NCBI RefSeq assembly: GCF_018449525.1
Contig: NZ_JAAVUS010000004.1
Span: forward strand, 186,001-250,000
DNA from: Bradyrhizobium sp. dw_78
GTDB taxonomy: Bacteria > Pseudomonadota > Alphaproteobacteria > Rhizobiales > Xanthobacteraceae
Reading direction: 5' to 3'
Length of the DNA stretch: 64,000 bases
Shown here: in pieces, positions 55,300-64,000 of the stretch
Numbering within the stretch: position 1 is the first letter of the stretch
Layout: each line of letters opens with the position of its first letter
Notes under the pieces: model-generated
Databases searched by the model: none
Told to the model about the DNA's origin: nothing
Seen by the model: only the letters and a program-made list of their open reading frames with translations
Translations under genes and position numbers: made by a program

Positions 55300-56073
55300 C
55301 TATCCGCGGTAGATCGGCGCGCCGGCCGGCGAGCCGGTCGAACCGCCGTCGACGAAGATCTCGGCGCTCTGGATATTCGACGCATCGTCGGAAGCCAGGA
55401 ACAGCACCGTCTTGGCGACTTCGTCGGCTTCGCCAAGCCGGCCCAGCGGGATGGCCCGCGAAATCCGCTTGTCGAGCGCCGCGTACGCTTCCGGCGTCGG
55501 CGCGGCGCCATTCCAGATCGGCGTCCGCGCGGCGCCTGGCGCGACCACATTGACCCTGATCCGTCGCGGCGAAAGCTCCGAGGCCATCACCCGCGCCATC
55601 GCCCGCACGCCCGCCTTGCTCGCCGCATAGGCGGAATAGCCGGGATTGCCGAGCACGGAGATCACCGAACCGTTGAGGATGATCGAGGCGCCGTCGTTGA
55701 GATACGGCACCGCCGACTGCACCGTGAAGAAGACCGAGGTGATGTTGGTCCGGATCACGGATTCGAACGCGGCCAGCGTGGTCGATCCGAGCGGCGTGTT
55801 GCCGGGAATGCCGGCATTGGCGAAGACGACGTCGAGCTTGCCGAATTTTTCCGCCGCCTGCTTGATCGCGGCTTCCGTGGCCGCGACATCGGTGGCATCG
55901 GCCACCACCGCGAGCGCGTTCGGCCCGAGCTCCTTCGCGGTCTCCTCCAGCGTCGCGCGGTTGCGGCCCGTGATCGTGACCTTCGCGCCCTCCTTCACGA
56001 ACAGCCGCGCCGTCGCCAGGCCGATGCCGCTGTTGCCGCCGGTAATCAATGCCGTCTTGTTCGCCAATCTCAC
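55300..56073 (-). CDS. Short-chain dehydrogenase/reductase
   Basis: 257 residues. Classical SDR: TGGNSGIGLA (NAD(P)-binding), NAGIPG, catalytic Ser in ILNGSVISVLG and YSAYAASKAG (Tyr and Lys). Start is GTG with GGAGG six bases upstream. Substrate unknown. Divergent from the second hxlR, with an inverted operator pair between, so it is probably the regulated target, likely a response to reactive carbonyl or quinone compounds. Confidence 0.9.
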   Translation of the reverse strand: MRLANKTALITGGNSGIGLATARLFVKEGAKVTITGRNRATLEETAKELGPNALAVVADATDVAATEAAIKQAAEKFGKLDVVFANAGIPGNTPLGSTTLAAFESVIRTNITSVFFTVQSAVPYLNDGASIILNGSVISVLGNPGYSAYAASKAGVRAMARVMASELSPRRIRVNVVAPGAARTPIWNGAAPTPEAYAALDKRISRAIPLGRLGEADEVAKTVLFLASDDASNIQSAEIFVDGGSTGSPAGAPIYRG

Positions 56074-56087
56074 GAATAGCCTCCAGT

Positions 56088-56142
56088 AGTTGCATTATTA
56101 AACTAAGTTGCCATCTATGGGACGCGGTTTCATAATGCAACT
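56088..56142. promoter_or_regulatory. Inverted pair of 16-bp operator half-sites between SDR and hxlR
   Basis: AGTTGCATTATTAAAC (56088-56103) and GTTTCATAATGCAACT (56127-56142) are inverted copies with one mismatch; the inner decamers GTTGCATTAT/ATAATGCAAC match perfectly. Centres are 39 bases apart, close to four helix turns. They lie just upstream of the SDR start and about 100 bases before hxlR. Confidence 0.7.
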
Positions 56143-56158
56143 ACACAACGCCGTGATC

Positions 56159-56209
56159 GGAGCATGACCCGGAAAAGTGGGTACCGGTTTTCCGAAAAGG
56201 CCATGCTCC
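56159..56209. repeat. Interspersed palindromic repeat, family A
   Basis: GGAGCATGACCCGGAAAAGTGG...CCGGTTTTCCGAAAAGGCCATGCTCC, the same design as 3562-3610. It lies in the 5' region of the hxlR gene. Confidence 0.7.
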
Positions 56210-56239
56210 GAAAAAGACGAGTTCGATAAGGATGCGCTG

Positions 56240-56704
56240 ATGAAACGGACAAGCTTCGAGCAGGCCGAGTGCCCGATCGCGCGATCGCTGGATTCGATCG
56301 GCGACTGGTGGTCGCTTCTGATCATCCGCGATGCCTTTCTGGGCCGGCGCCGCTTCGGCGAATTCCAGAAAAGCTTGGGTTTGGCCAAGAACATCCTGAC
56401 CGTGCGGCTGCGCGCCCTGGTGGACGACGGCATCCTGAAAAACGCGCCCGCCTCCGACGGCAGCGCCTACCAGGAATATGTGCTGACGCCGAAGGGGCGC
56501 GGGATTTTCCCGATCCTGGTGGCGCTGCGGCAGTGGAGCGAAGAATTTTCGCCCGAACCCTGCTTCGCCACCCTGCTGGTCGATCGCGAACAGGGCCGGC
56601 CGGTGCGGAAGCTGGAACTGCGCGCCGAGGACGGCCGGCTGCTCGACGGCATCGATACGATGTTGCAGCCAAATCCGCCGGCAAAACGCCGGCGGCGCGC
56701 CTGA
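56240..56704 (+). CDS. HxlR-family transcriptional regulator
   Basis: 154 residues, MKRTSFEQAECPIARSLDSIGDWWSLLIIRDAFLGRRRFGEFQKSLGLAKNILTVRLRALVDDGIL is a textbook HxlR DNA-binding region with the sensing Cys at position 11. AAGGA lies eight bases before the ATG; a longer frame starting in the family A repeat is rejected. The basic tail ends PPAKRRRRA. Divergent from the SDR gene and presumably its regulator through the operator pair at 56088-56142. Confidence 0.9.
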   Translation: MKRTSFEQAECPIARSLDSIGDWWSLLIIRDAFLGRRRFGEFQKSLGLAKNILTVRLRALVDDGILKNAPASDGSAYQEYVLTPKGRGIFPILVALRQWSEEFSPEPCFATLLVDREQGRPVRKLELRAEDGRLLDGIDTMLQPNPPAKRRRRA

Positions 56705-56720
56705 ATAGCCGGTTATTTTA

Positions 56721-56796
56721 ACGCGTTTTCTGAACGCGAACCGGCATCCGCCCCGCTATCCAGGTCCGGGACAGGCTTTCGCTCGAAAACGCTATG
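56721..56796. repeat. Interspersed repeat, family B
   Basis: ACGCGTTTTCTGAACGCGAACCGG, then AGGTCCGGGACAGGC and TTTCGCTCGAAAACGCTATGG. Lies between the second hxlR and a converging small gene, close to both stop codons. Confidence 0.65.
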
Positions 56797-56806
56797 GCCC
56801 CACCGC

Positions 56807-57049
56807 TCACGACAGGTTGCGCTTGTCGCGCAGATACTCGTCCGCCTCCAGTTCAGCCATCCGCAGCAGATGGCTGAGCATCTCAAGCCCGTGACGGTGG
56901 GCCATCTGGACCAGATCGGCGGTGGCTTCCGCGATGAAAGCCGCCGCCTCCTCCGGTCCTCCCTCGCCGCGCGGCTCATGGTCTCGCTGGCGGACCCTGG
57001 CTGGCATGGCCCGGGTGGCGCGTTTTCGGCCGCTCTTTTTCTTGGTCAA
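56807..57049 (-). CDS. Conserved small protein with basic N-terminus
   Basis: 80 residues from a TTG start (MTKKKSGRKRATRAMPARVR), then RQRDHEPRGEGGPEEAAAFIAEATADLVQMAHRHGLEMLSHLLRMAELEADEYLRDKRNLS, two amphipathic helices. I recall a Bradyrhizobium family with the same lysine/arginine-rich beginning and the helical end. The ATG at 57007 would give a 66-residue form; no good ribosome-binding site is seen for either. Function unknown. Confidence 0.6.
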   Translation of the reverse strand: MTKKKSGRKRATRAMPARVRQRDHEPRGEGGPEEAAAFIAEATADLVQMAHRHGLEMLSHLLRMAELEADEYLRDKRNLS

Positions 57050-57271
57050 GGTACATCCGAATCCGTGTATTGCCGGAAGGTACCCCCTTTGAGAGCGCAA
57101 CTCTAGGACGGTATTTTACAACTTTCCGGATAGTGGATCGGGGCCGGAAACGGGCCCCTCGACATCTGCCGATTTGACAGGGGCCCCGGCTACACCCATG
57201 TTCGGTGCGAAACGGCCGGCGCGAATCTCGCGGAACCGGCCTTTATTCTCCCTGTAAGTTATTGGAATGAC

Positions 57272-60034
57272 ATGAATCTCGTCATTGTCGAGTCGCCGGC
57301 GAAAGCCAAGACGATCAATAAGTATCTGGGCCCGTCCTACGAGGTTCTGGCCTCGTTCGGCCATGTCCGCGATCTGCCGGCGAAGAACGGATCGGTCGAT
57401 CCGGAGGCCAACTTCCAGATGATCTGGGAGGTCGATCCCAAGGCGGCGAGCCGGCTCAACGACATCGCCAAGGCCTTGAAGGGCGCCGACAAGCTGATCC
57501 TCGCCACCGACCCTGATCGCGAGGGCGAGGCAATCTCGTGGCACGTGCTCGAAGTGATGAAGGAGAAGCGCGCGCTGACGGATCAGAAGATCGAGCGCGT
57601 GGTGTTCAACGCCATCACCAAGCAGTCGGTCACCGATGCGATGAAGCATCCGCGCGAGATCGACGGCGCGCTGGTCGACGCCTATATGGCGCGGCGGGCG
57701 CTGGATTACCTGGTCGGCTTCACGCTGTCGCCGGTGCTGTGGCGCAAACTGCCGGGCGCGCGTTCGGCCGGCCGCGTGCAATCGGTGGCGCTGCGGCTGG
57801 TCTGCGACCGCGAACTCGAAATCGAGAAATTCGTCCCCCGCGAATACTGGTCGCTGGTGGCGACCCTGGTCACGCCGCGCGGCGACACCTTCGAGGCGCG
57901 GCTGGTCGGCGCCGACGGCAAGAAGATCCAGCGGCTCGATATCGGCAGCGGCGCGGAAGCCGAGGACTTCAAGAAGGCGATCGAAGCCGCAAGCTTCACG
58001 GTCTCCTCGGTCGAGGCCAAGCCGGCGCGCCGCAACCCGCAGGCGCCGTTCACCACCTCGACGCTGCAACAGGAAGCCAGCCGCAAGCTCGGCTTCGCGC
58101 CGGCGCATACGATGCGGATCGCGCAGCGGCTCTATGAGGGCGTCGATATCGGCGGCGAGACCGTCGGACTCATTACTTATATGCGAACCGACGGCGTGCA
58201 GATCGCCAATGAGGCGATCGTGCAGGCGCGCAAGGTGATCGGCGAGGACTACGGCAACGCCTATGTGCCGGAGGCGCCGCGCCAGTACCAGACCAAGGCG
58301 AAGAACGCGCAGGAGGCGCATGAAGCGATCCGTCCGACCGATCTGTCGCGGCGTCCGCCGGATGTCAGCCACCGTCTCGATTCCGACCAGGCCAGGCTCT
58401 ATGAATTGATCTGGACCCGCACCGTCGCCAGCCAGATGGAATCGGCCGAGCTCGAGCGCACCACCGTCGATATCGCAGCCAAGGCGGGCTCGCGGCTATT
58501 GGAGCTGCGCGCCACCGGCCAGGTCATCAAGTTCGACGGCTTCCTCGCGCTCTACCAGGAAGGCCGCGACGACGATGGCGAGGACGAGGACAGCCGGCGC
58601 CTGCCCGCGATGAGCCAGGGCGACGCGCTGAAGCGGCGGGATCTTGCCGTCACCCAGCATTTCACCGAGCCGCCGCCGCGCTTTTCCGAAGCTTCGCTGG
58701 TCAAGCGCATGGAAGAGCTCGGCATCGGCCGTCCCTCCACCTACGCCTCGATCCTGCAGGTGTTGAAGGACCGCGGCTATGTCAGGCTCGAGAAGAAACG
58801 CCTGCATGGCGAAGACAAGGGCCGCGTCGTGGTCGCGTTCCTGGAAAGCTTCTTCCGCCGCTACGTCGAATACGACTTCACCGCCGATCTGGAGGAGCAG
58901 CTCGACCGCGTCTCCAACAACGAGATTTCCTGGCAGCAGGTGCTGAAGGATTTCTGGCGCGATTTCATCGGAGCGGTCGACGACATCAAGGATTTGCGCG
59001 TCGCGCAAGTGCTGGACGTGCTCGACGACATGCTCGGGCCGCACATCTACCCGCCCCGCGCCGATGGCGGCGACGTCAGGCAGTGTCCGACCTGCGGCAC
59101 CGGCAAGCTCCACCTCAAGGCCGGAAAGTTCGGCGCCTTTGTCGGCTGCTCGAATTATCCGGAATGCCGCTACACCCGTCCGCTCGCGGCCGACAGCGAG
59201 GCCAGCGCCGACCGCATCCTGGGCAAGGATCCCGACACCGACCTCGATGTGGTGGTGAAGGCCGGACGGTTCGGCCCCTACATCCAGCTTGGCGAGCAGA
59301 AGGACTATGCCGAGGGCGAAAAGCCCAGGCGCGCCGGCATTCCGAAGAACATGTCGCCCGGCGATATCGAGCTTGAGCTTGCGCTGAAACTGCTGTCGCT
59401 GCCGCGCGAGATCGGCAAGCATCCCGAGACCGGCGAGCCGATCACCGCCGGCATCGGCCGCTTCGGCCCGTTCGTGCGCCACGAAAAAACCTATGCCAGC
59501 CTCGAGGCCGGCGATGAGGTGTTCGATATCGGGCTCAACCGGGCCGTCACGCTGATCGCCGAGAAGGTCGCCAAAGGACCGAGCGGCCGCCGTTTCGGCG
59601 CCGATCCCGGCAAGCCGCTGGGCGATCATCCGACGCTTGGCGGCGTTGCGGTCAAGAACGGCCGCTACGGCGCTTACGTCACCGCGGGCGGCGTCAACGC
59701 CACCATCCCGAGCGACAAGACGCCCGACACCATCACCCTGCCCGAGGCCATCGCGCTGATCGACGAGCGCGTGGCGAAGGGCGGCGCCAAGCCGAAGCGC
59801 GCGGCCAAGACAGGCGCCAAGGCAAGTACCAAGTCCGCCAAGGCGAAACCCGCCAAGGAAAAAGCAGACGGCGAAGCCGCAAAGCCTGCCAAGAAGGCCG
59901 CCGCGAAAAAGTCGGCGGCAAAGCCGAAATCCGACGCCGCGAGCAAAGCTCGCGCTCCGGTAACGGCCAAGACGTCGGCGGCAAAAGCCGCAAACCCCGC
60001 CGCGAAGAAAAGCGCCGGCAAAGCGAGCGGATAG
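57272..60034 (+). CDS. topA: DNA topoisomerase I
   Basis: 920 residues. Relaxes negative supercoils by cutting one strand. TOPRIM begins MNLVIVESPAKAKTINKYLG; catalytic Y303 in GLITYMRTDGVQ; one tetracysteine zinc finger (CPTCGTGKLHLKAGKFGAFVGC ... CRYT) and several Topo_C_Rpt repeats (GRFGPYIQLG, GRFGPFVRHE, GRYGAYVTAG) follow. The last 80 residues are a Lys/Ala-rich tail (KPKRAAKTGAKASTKSAKAK...). rnr follows after 13 bases. Confidence 0.96.
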   Translation: MNLVIVESPAKAKTINKYLGPSYEVLASFGHVRDLPAKNGSVDPEANFQMIWEVDPKAASRLNDIAKALKGADKLILATDPDREGEAISWHVLEVMKEKRALTDQKIERVVFNAITKQSVTDAMKHPREIDGALVDAYMARRALDYLVGFTLSPVLWRKLPGARSAGRVQSVALRLVCDRELEIEKFVPREYWSLVATLVTPRGDTFEARLVGADGKKIQRLDIGSGAEAEDFKKAIEAASFTVSSVEAKPARRNPQAPFTTSTLQQEASRKLGFAPAHTMRIAQRLYEGVDIGGETVGLITYMRTDGVQIANEAIVQARKVIGEDYGNAYVPEAPRQYQTKAKNAQEAHEAIRPTDLSRRPPDVSHRLDSDQARLYELIWTRTVASQMESAELERTTVDIAAKAGSRLLELRATGQVIKFDGFLALYQEGRDDDGEDEDSRRLPAMSQGDALKRRDLAVTQHFTEPPPRFSEASLVKRMEELGIGRPSTYASILQVLKDRGYVRLEKKRLHGEDKGRVVVAFLESFFRRYVEYDFTADLEEQLDRVSNNEISWQQVLKDFWRDFIGAVDDIKDLRVAQVLDVLDDMLGPHIYPPRADGGDVRQCPTCGTGKLHLKAGKFGAFVGCSNYPECRYTRPLAADSEASADRILGKDPDTDLDVVVKAGRFGPYIQLGEQKDYAEGEKPRRAGIPKNMSPGDIELELALKLLSLPREIGKHPETGEPITAGIGRFGPFVRHEKTYASLEAGDEVFDIGLNRAVTLIAEKVAKGPSGRRFGADPGKPLGDHPTLGGVAVKNGRYGAYVTAGGVNATIPSDKTPDTITLPEAIALIDERVAKGGAKPKRAAKTGAKASTKSAKAKPAKEKADGEAAKPAKKAAAKKSAAKPKSDAASKARAPVTAKTSAAKAANPAAKKSAGKASG

Positions 60035-60047
60035 GATAAGCGGATAA

Positions 60048-62429
60048 GTGGCAAAACACCGCGACAAGGTCTTTCCAAGCCGGGACGCCATCGTCGCCTT
60101 TATCCGCGCGCATCCGGGCGAGGTCGGGACTCGTGAAATCGCACGCGAGTTCGGCTTGAAGAATGCCGACCGCGTCGAACTGAAACGCATGCTCCGTGAA
60201 CTCGCCGACGAAGGCGCGATCGCCAGGCGCAAGCGGAAGATGCATGAACCGTTGGCGCTGCCGCCGACCGTGATGGCCGACATCACCGGCCGCGACGCCG
60301 ATGGCGAATTGATCGCAACCCCGACCGAATGGGACGAGGAAGAGAGCGGCGCCGCGCCGAAAATCCGCATTCACGTTCCCCGCCGTCCGCAGCCGGGCAC
60401 GGCGGCGGGCGTCGGCGATCGCGCGCTGCTACGGATCGAAAAAATCGAGGAAAGCGACGGCACGCCCTATCGCGGCCGCGTCATCAAGGTGATCGATCAC
60501 GGCAAGACGCGACTGCTCGGAATCTTCCGCAAGCTTCCCGACGGCGGCGGACGCCTGGTCCCGGTGGACAAGAAGCAGGCCGGCCGCGAACTGAATATCG
60601 CGAAAGCCGATGCCAACGGCGCCGAGGATGGCGATCTCGTCAGCGTCGATCTGGTCCGCACCCGCGCCTTCGGCCTTGCGTCCGGAAAAGTGAAAGAGCG
60701 GCTCGGGTCGCTGGCGTCGGAAAAAGCGGTCAGCCTGATCGCGATCCACGCCCACGAAATTCCGCAAGCCTTTTCGCCGGCGGCGTTGCGCGAGGCCGAA
60801 GCGGCAAGCCCTGCAACGCTTGCCGGACGCGAGGACTGGCGCGAGCTGCCGCTCGTCACCATCGATCCGCCGGACGCCAAGGACCATGACGACGCGGTTC
60901 ACGCCGAACCGGATAGCGATCCAAACAACAAAGGCGGCACCATCGTCCACGTCGCCATCGCCGACGTCGCCTTCTATGTACGGCCGGGATCGGCGCTCGA
61001 CCGCGACGCGCTGGCCCGCGGCAATTCGGTCTATTTCCCGGACCGCGTGGTGCCGATGCTCCCCGAACGCATCTCCAACGACCTGTGTTCGCTGGTGCCG
61101 GGCGAGCCGCGTGGCGCGCTGGCGGTGCGGATGGTGATCGGCAATGACGGCCGCAAGCGTTCGCACAGCTTTCATCGCATCCTGATGCGATCGGCCGCCA
61201 AGCTGAATTACGCTCAGGCGCAGGCGGCGATCGACGGGCGGCCCGACGATGTGACAGGGCCCCTGCTAGATCCGATCCTGAAACCGCTCTACGCGGCCTA
61301 TGATCTCGTCAAGCGCGCGCGCGACGAACGCGATCCGCTCGATCTCGATATTCCCGAACGCAAGATCCTGCTGAAGCCCGACGGTATGGTGGATCGCGTG
61401 ATCGTGCCGCAGCGGCTGGACGCGCATAAACTGATCGAAGAATTCATGATCCTGGCCAATGTCGCGGCCGCCGAAACACTGGAAAAGAAGGCGCTGCCGC
61501 TTATCTATCGGGTGCATGACGAACCGACGCTCGAGAAGGTTCACAATTTGCAGGAATTTCTGAAAACGCTGGACATTCCCTTCGTCAAGAGCGGCGCGCT
61601 GCGCCCCTCGATGTTCAATCGCGTGCTGGCCCAGGTCAGCGGTCATGATTCCGAACCGCTGGTGAATGAAGTGGTGCTGCGCTCGCAGGCGCAGGCGGAA
61701 TATTCGGCGGAGAACTACGGACATTTCGGCCTGAACCTGCGGCGCTATGCGCATTTCACGTCGCCGATCCGGCGATATGCGGATCTGGTCGTGCATCGCG
61801 CCCTGATCCGGGCGCTTGGCCTCGGCGAAGGCGCCCTGCCCGAGACCGAGACGGTGGAAAGCCTCAACGAGGTCGCGGCGCAGATTTCCGTCACCGAACG
61901 CCGCGCCATGAAGGCGGAGCGCGAAACCGCCGATCGCCTGATCGCGCATTTCCTCGCCGACCGGATCGGCGCCACCTTTCAGGGCCGGATTTCCGGCGTC
62001 ACCCGCGCCGGTCTGTTCGTCAAGCTCGACGATACCGGCGCCGATGGCCTGATCCCGATCCGCACGCTGGGAACCGAATATTTCAATTACGACGAGACCC
62101 GCCACGCGCTGATCGGATCGCGCAGCGGAGCCATGCACCGGCTCGGTGACGTGGTCGACGTCCGTCTGGTAGAAGCTGCCCCCGTCGCCGGCGCATTGCG
62201 CTTTGAACTGCTGTCGGAAGGCCGTGTCGAGCAGCGAGGACGAAGACGCGACCGCGCGCGTGGCGCCGGTCCGGGGACGCTGACGAAAGCCCACCCCCAA
62301 ACGCACAGGGCCGAAAAGCACAAGACCAAAAAACATCCGGGCCGAAGCCCGCACAAGACCGTCCGCACGTCAGCCAGGAGCAAATCCGGCACGTCAGGAA
62401 AGGACAAGTCAGGGAAAGGCAAGCCATGA
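60048..62429 (+). CDS. rnr: Ribonuclease R
   Basis: 793 residues, GTG start. 3'-5' exoribonuclease that degrades structured RNA. A winged-helix N-terminus (GTREIAREFGLKNADRVELKRML) precedes cold-shock domains, the RNB domain (IDPPDAKDHDDAVHAEPD with the metal Asp residues; DRVVPMLPERISNDLCSL) and an S1 domain (FQGRISGVTRAGLFVKLDDTGADGLIPI). The last 75 residues are a Lys/Arg-rich tail, typical of RNase R. Overlaps the DUF983 gene by four bases. Confidence 0.95.
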   Translation: MAKHRDKVFPSRDAIVAFIRAHPGEVGTREIAREFGLKNADRVELKRMLRELADEGAIARRKRKMHEPLALPPTVMADITGRDADGELIATPTEWDEEESGAAPKIRIHVPRRPQPGTAAGVGDRALLRIEKIEESDGTPYRGRVIKVIDHGKTRLLGIFRKLPDGGGRLVPVDKKQAGRELNIAKADANGAEDGDLVSVDLVRTRAFGLASGKVKERLGSLASEKAVSLIAIHAHEIPQAFSPAALREAEAASPATLAGREDWRELPLVTIDPPDAKDHDDAVHAEPDSDPNNKGGTIVHVAIADVAFYVRPGSALDRDALARGNSVYFPDRVVPMLPERISNDLCSLVPGEPRGALAVRMVIGNDGRKRSHSFHRILMRSAAKLNYAQAQAAIDGRPDDVTGPLLDPILKPLYAAYDLVKRARDERDPLDLDIPERKILLKPDGMVDRVIVPQRLDAHKLIEEFMILANVAAAETLEKKALPLIYRVHDEPTLEKVHNLQEFLKTLDIPFVKSGALRPSMFNRVLAQVSGHDSEPLVNEVVLRSQAQAEYSAENYGHFGLNLRRYAHFTSPIRRYADLVVHRALIRALGLGEGALPETETVESLNEVAAQISVTERRAMKAERETADRLIAHFLADRIGATFQGRISGVTRAGLFVKLDDTGADGLIPIRTLGTEYFNYDETRHALIGSRSGAMHRLGDVVDVRLVEAAPVAGALRFELLSEGRVEQRGRRRDRARGAGPGTLTKAHPQTHRAEKHKTKKHPGRSPHKTVRTSARSKSGTSGKDKSGKGKP

Positions 62430-62866
62430 ACACCTTGAACCCGGCGCCCAAGGTCTGGACGCGACAAGCCGGACTGGTTGAAAAACGCGACGTGTGGAGC
62501 GCGATGAAGCGCGGCTTTCGCAGCCGCTGTCCGCGCTGCGGCGAAGGCAAGCTGTTTCGCGCCTTCCTGAAGGTCGACGACCATTGTTCGGTGTGCGGCC
62601 TCGATTTCACGCCGCACCGCGCCGACGACCTGCCGGCCTATCTGGTCATCGTCATCGTCGGGCACATCATGGTGCCGTTGGCGTTGATGATCGAAACCAA
62701 CTATTCCCCGCCGGTGGCGCTGCAACTCTCGATCTACCTGCCGCTCACCTTCATCCTCTCAATCCTGCTGCTGCAGCCGGTAAAGGGGGTCGTGGTCGGC
62801 CTGCAATGGGCCCTGCGCATGCACGGATTTGACGACAACGCCCCGGACGGCATTCCGCCCGTCTAA
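62426..62866 (+). CDS. DUF983-family zinc-ribbon membrane protein
   Basis: 146 residues. A zinc ribbon (C35, C38, C54, C57; RCPRCGEGKLF ... HCSVCGLDF) is followed by two membrane helices (YLVIVIVGHIMVPLALMI and YLPLTFILSILLLQPVKGVVVGL). The ATG overlaps the rnr stop and is preceded by AAAGG. Usually linked to rnr and topA in alphaproteobacteria; function unknown. Confidence 0.9.
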   Translation: MNTLNPAPKVWTRQAGLVEKRDVWSAMKRGFRSRCPRCGEGKLFRAFLKVDDHCSVCGLDFTPHRADDLPAYLVIVIVGHIMVPLALMIETNYSPPVALQLSIYLPLTFILSILLLQPVKGVVVGLQWALRMHGFDDNAPDGIPPV

Positions 62867-62901
62867 TCGGCTTAATTAAAAATAAGATCAGTGGGGTGGA
62901 G

Positions 62902-63654
62902 ATGACCGACGTCGCACAGGCCGCAAGGGAAGCGAAAAAGGAAGAAAAAGAAGCCGATCACCATCCGTATTTCCGGCCCAAGGATGCCGCGACGCTGATC
63001 CTGATCGATCGCAGCGCGGCGGTCCCGAAAGTTCTGGTCGGCAGGCGCCACGACAAGGTGGTGTTCATGCCGGGCAAGTTCGTTTTCCCGGGCGGCCGGG
63101 TCGATAAATCCGACAACCGTGTCCCTGTTGCCGCGCCGATGTCCAAAGCGCTGGAAGCCAACCTGCTGAAAGGCAGCCCCAGGATCGCCGCCTCGCGGGC
63201 GCGCGCGCTGGCGGTCGCCGCCATCCGCGAAGCCTGCGAAGAGACCGGCCTCTGCCTCGGCAGCAAGAGCGAGAGCAACGCGCCCAGCCTCGACGGTCCG
63301 TGGAAGCCGTTCGTCGAGGCAGGTCTTTTGCCCGATCCATCGGGCCTGTTCCTGATCGCGCGTGCGATTACCCCGCCCGGCCGTATCAGGCGCTTCGATA
63401 CCCGCTTCTTCACCGCCGATGCCTCGGCCATCGCGCATCGGGTCGAGGGCGTGGTCCACCCCGACGCCGAACTGGTCGAGCTGGTATGGGTCGAGCTCGG
63501 GTCGCAACCGCTCGCCGATCTGCACGCCATGACCAGAAACGTGCTGAACGAACTCGAAAAGCGCCTCGCCGCCGGGCCCCTGAGCCACGATGCGCCGGTG
63601 CCTTTTTTCCATTTCTACGGCGGCAAGATGCAGAAGGACGTGCTGGGGGCGTAG
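62902..63654 (+). CDS. NUDIX hydrolase
   Basis: 250 residues. The Nudix box appears with an insertion: VFPGGRVDK, then about 40 residues including KALEANLLKGSPRIAASRAR, then ALAVAAIREACEETGLCLG with the REACEETG catalytic core. Hydrolyses a nucleoside diphosphate linked to another moiety; substrate unknown. The charged N-terminus (AAREAKKEEKEADHH) is an extension. ATG chosen with GGGG/GGTGG about seven bases upstream. Probably the last gene of topA-rnr-DUF983-nudix. Confidence 0.88.
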   Translation: MTDVAQAAREAKKEEKEADHHPYFRPKDAATLILIDRSAAVPKVLVGRRHDKVVFMPGKFVFPGGRVDKSDNRVPVAAPMSKALEANLLKGSPRIAASRARALAVAAIREACEETGLCLGSKSESNAPSLDGPWKPFVEAGLLPDPSGLFLIARAITPPGRIRRFDTRFFTADASAIAHRVEGVVHPDAELVELVWVELGSQPLADLHAMTRNVLNELEKRLAAGPLSHDAPVPFFHFYGGKMQKDVLGA

Positions 63655-63697
63655 CGTCCCACCTCTCCGCCATTTCGGGGCGCACGTTAGTGCGAAC

Positions 63698-63770
63698 CCG
63701 GAATCTTGAGATTCCCCAATGCGCAATTGCGCATCGGAGGTCTGGTCCTTCGGACCATCGCGGAATGACG
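63698..63770. repeat. Decayed interspersed repeat cluster, family C relative
   Basis: GAACCCGGAATCTTGAGATTCC, then the hairpins ATGCGCAATTGCGCAT and GGTCTGGTCCTTCGGACCATC, and CGCGGAATGACGAT at the right. Intergenic between the NUDIX gene and the last gene. Confidence 0.55.
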
Positions 63771-63882
63771 ATCGTGTCGGAGACGCGCCCAAAAACAAAA
63801 TAATCTTCTGCCCTTACGGCAATGGCACGGCGCCCTTTCATGCCTACTTCTTCCCAAACGACAACCAGCACGGATTGGGGCG

Positions 63883-64000
63883 ATGGCAAAACGGCAACTC
63901 AAGCTCGGCGCATTCATGCGGCCGGTCAGCATTCATACAGGCGCGTGGCGTTATCCCGGCGCCTGGCCGGACGCCAATTTCAACTTCGCGCATATCAAGC
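63883..64000 (+). CDS. Flavin-dependent monooxygenase, NtaA/DszA class (N-terminus, cut by window edge)
   Basis: The first 39 residues are MAKRQLKLGAFMRPVSIHTG followed by AWRYPGAWPDANFNFAHIK, the usual start of luciferase-like enzymes of the NtaA/SnaA/DszA group, which use FMNH2 to oxidise organic compounds. GGGG lies four bases before the ATG. The substrate cannot be known from this part. Confidence 0.85.
   Translation, partial: MAKRQLKLGAFMRPVSIHTGAWRYPGAWPDANFNFAHIK

Overview
The window is a chromosomal segment of a high-GC alphaproteobacterium, most likely Bradyrhizobium or a close relative (Nitrobacteraceae). This rests on the gene orders nrdR-glyA, lepB-rnc-era-recO, acpS-pdxJ, gatB-gatA-gatC and pyrB-pyrC-plsY-dprA-topA-rnr, on a magnesium-type HemB, on a RopA/Omp2-type porin, on a DUF3551 protein and an LdtR regulator, and on several short palindromic repeat families that I recall from Bradyrhizobium genomes. 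Almost everything is ordinary core genome: about 64 coding genes or gene fragments and one tRNA-Ser(GCT).

Layout. 1-7.2 kb: ribD (partial), nrdR, glyA, a structured repeat-like element, two small conserved genes, ldtR, a small membrane protein, hemB and an RDD protein. 7.4-14.2 kb: bpt, mntH, an arsenic locus (arsR, a broken arsC, acr3), an MFS transporter and a dmeF-like cation exporter. 14.4-30.4 kb: parC, a secreted amidase-like protein, the recO/era/rnc/lepB/acpS/pdxJ cluster, the stringent-response gene rsh with rpoZ, an NYN protein with a uracil-DNA glycosylase, a peroxiredoxin, smpB, mscL and dapA. 30.5-37.3 kb: a soluble lytic transglycosylase, a porin, tRNA-Ser and three small genes, one encoding a 30-residue lysine-rich peptide. 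37.8-49.5 kb: gatCAB with two small embedded genes, a nitronate monooxygenase, ruvX, a CPBP protease, aidB, pyrB, a pyrC homologue without the metal-binding His-x-His, and plsY.

49.5-53.9 kb is the accessory region. dprA is cut after codon 27 by a 3,203-bp IS1595/ISXO2-type element (49631-52833) with 26-bp perfect terminal inverted repeats and an 8-bp target duplication. Besides its transposase it carries five other candidate genes: a winged-helix-like protein, two very small proteins, a DUF6471-like regulator and a membrane-anchored protein. A pair of matching palindromic operators lies between the divergent transposase and DUF6471 genes. Removing the element and one target copy restores a 370-codon dprA frame. 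This is the most interesting feature of the window.

53.9-57.1 kb holds two divergent HxlR regulator/oxidoreductase pairs (hxlR-azoR and SDR-hxlR), the second with a clear inverted operator pair. 57.2-64 kb: topA, rnr, a DUF983 protein, a NUDIX hydrolase and the start of a flavin-dependent monooxygenase.

No CRISPR array, prophage, rRNA or replication origin was seen. Start sites were chosen by reading Shine-Dalgarno-like sequences and family alignments from memory; no database search was possible.
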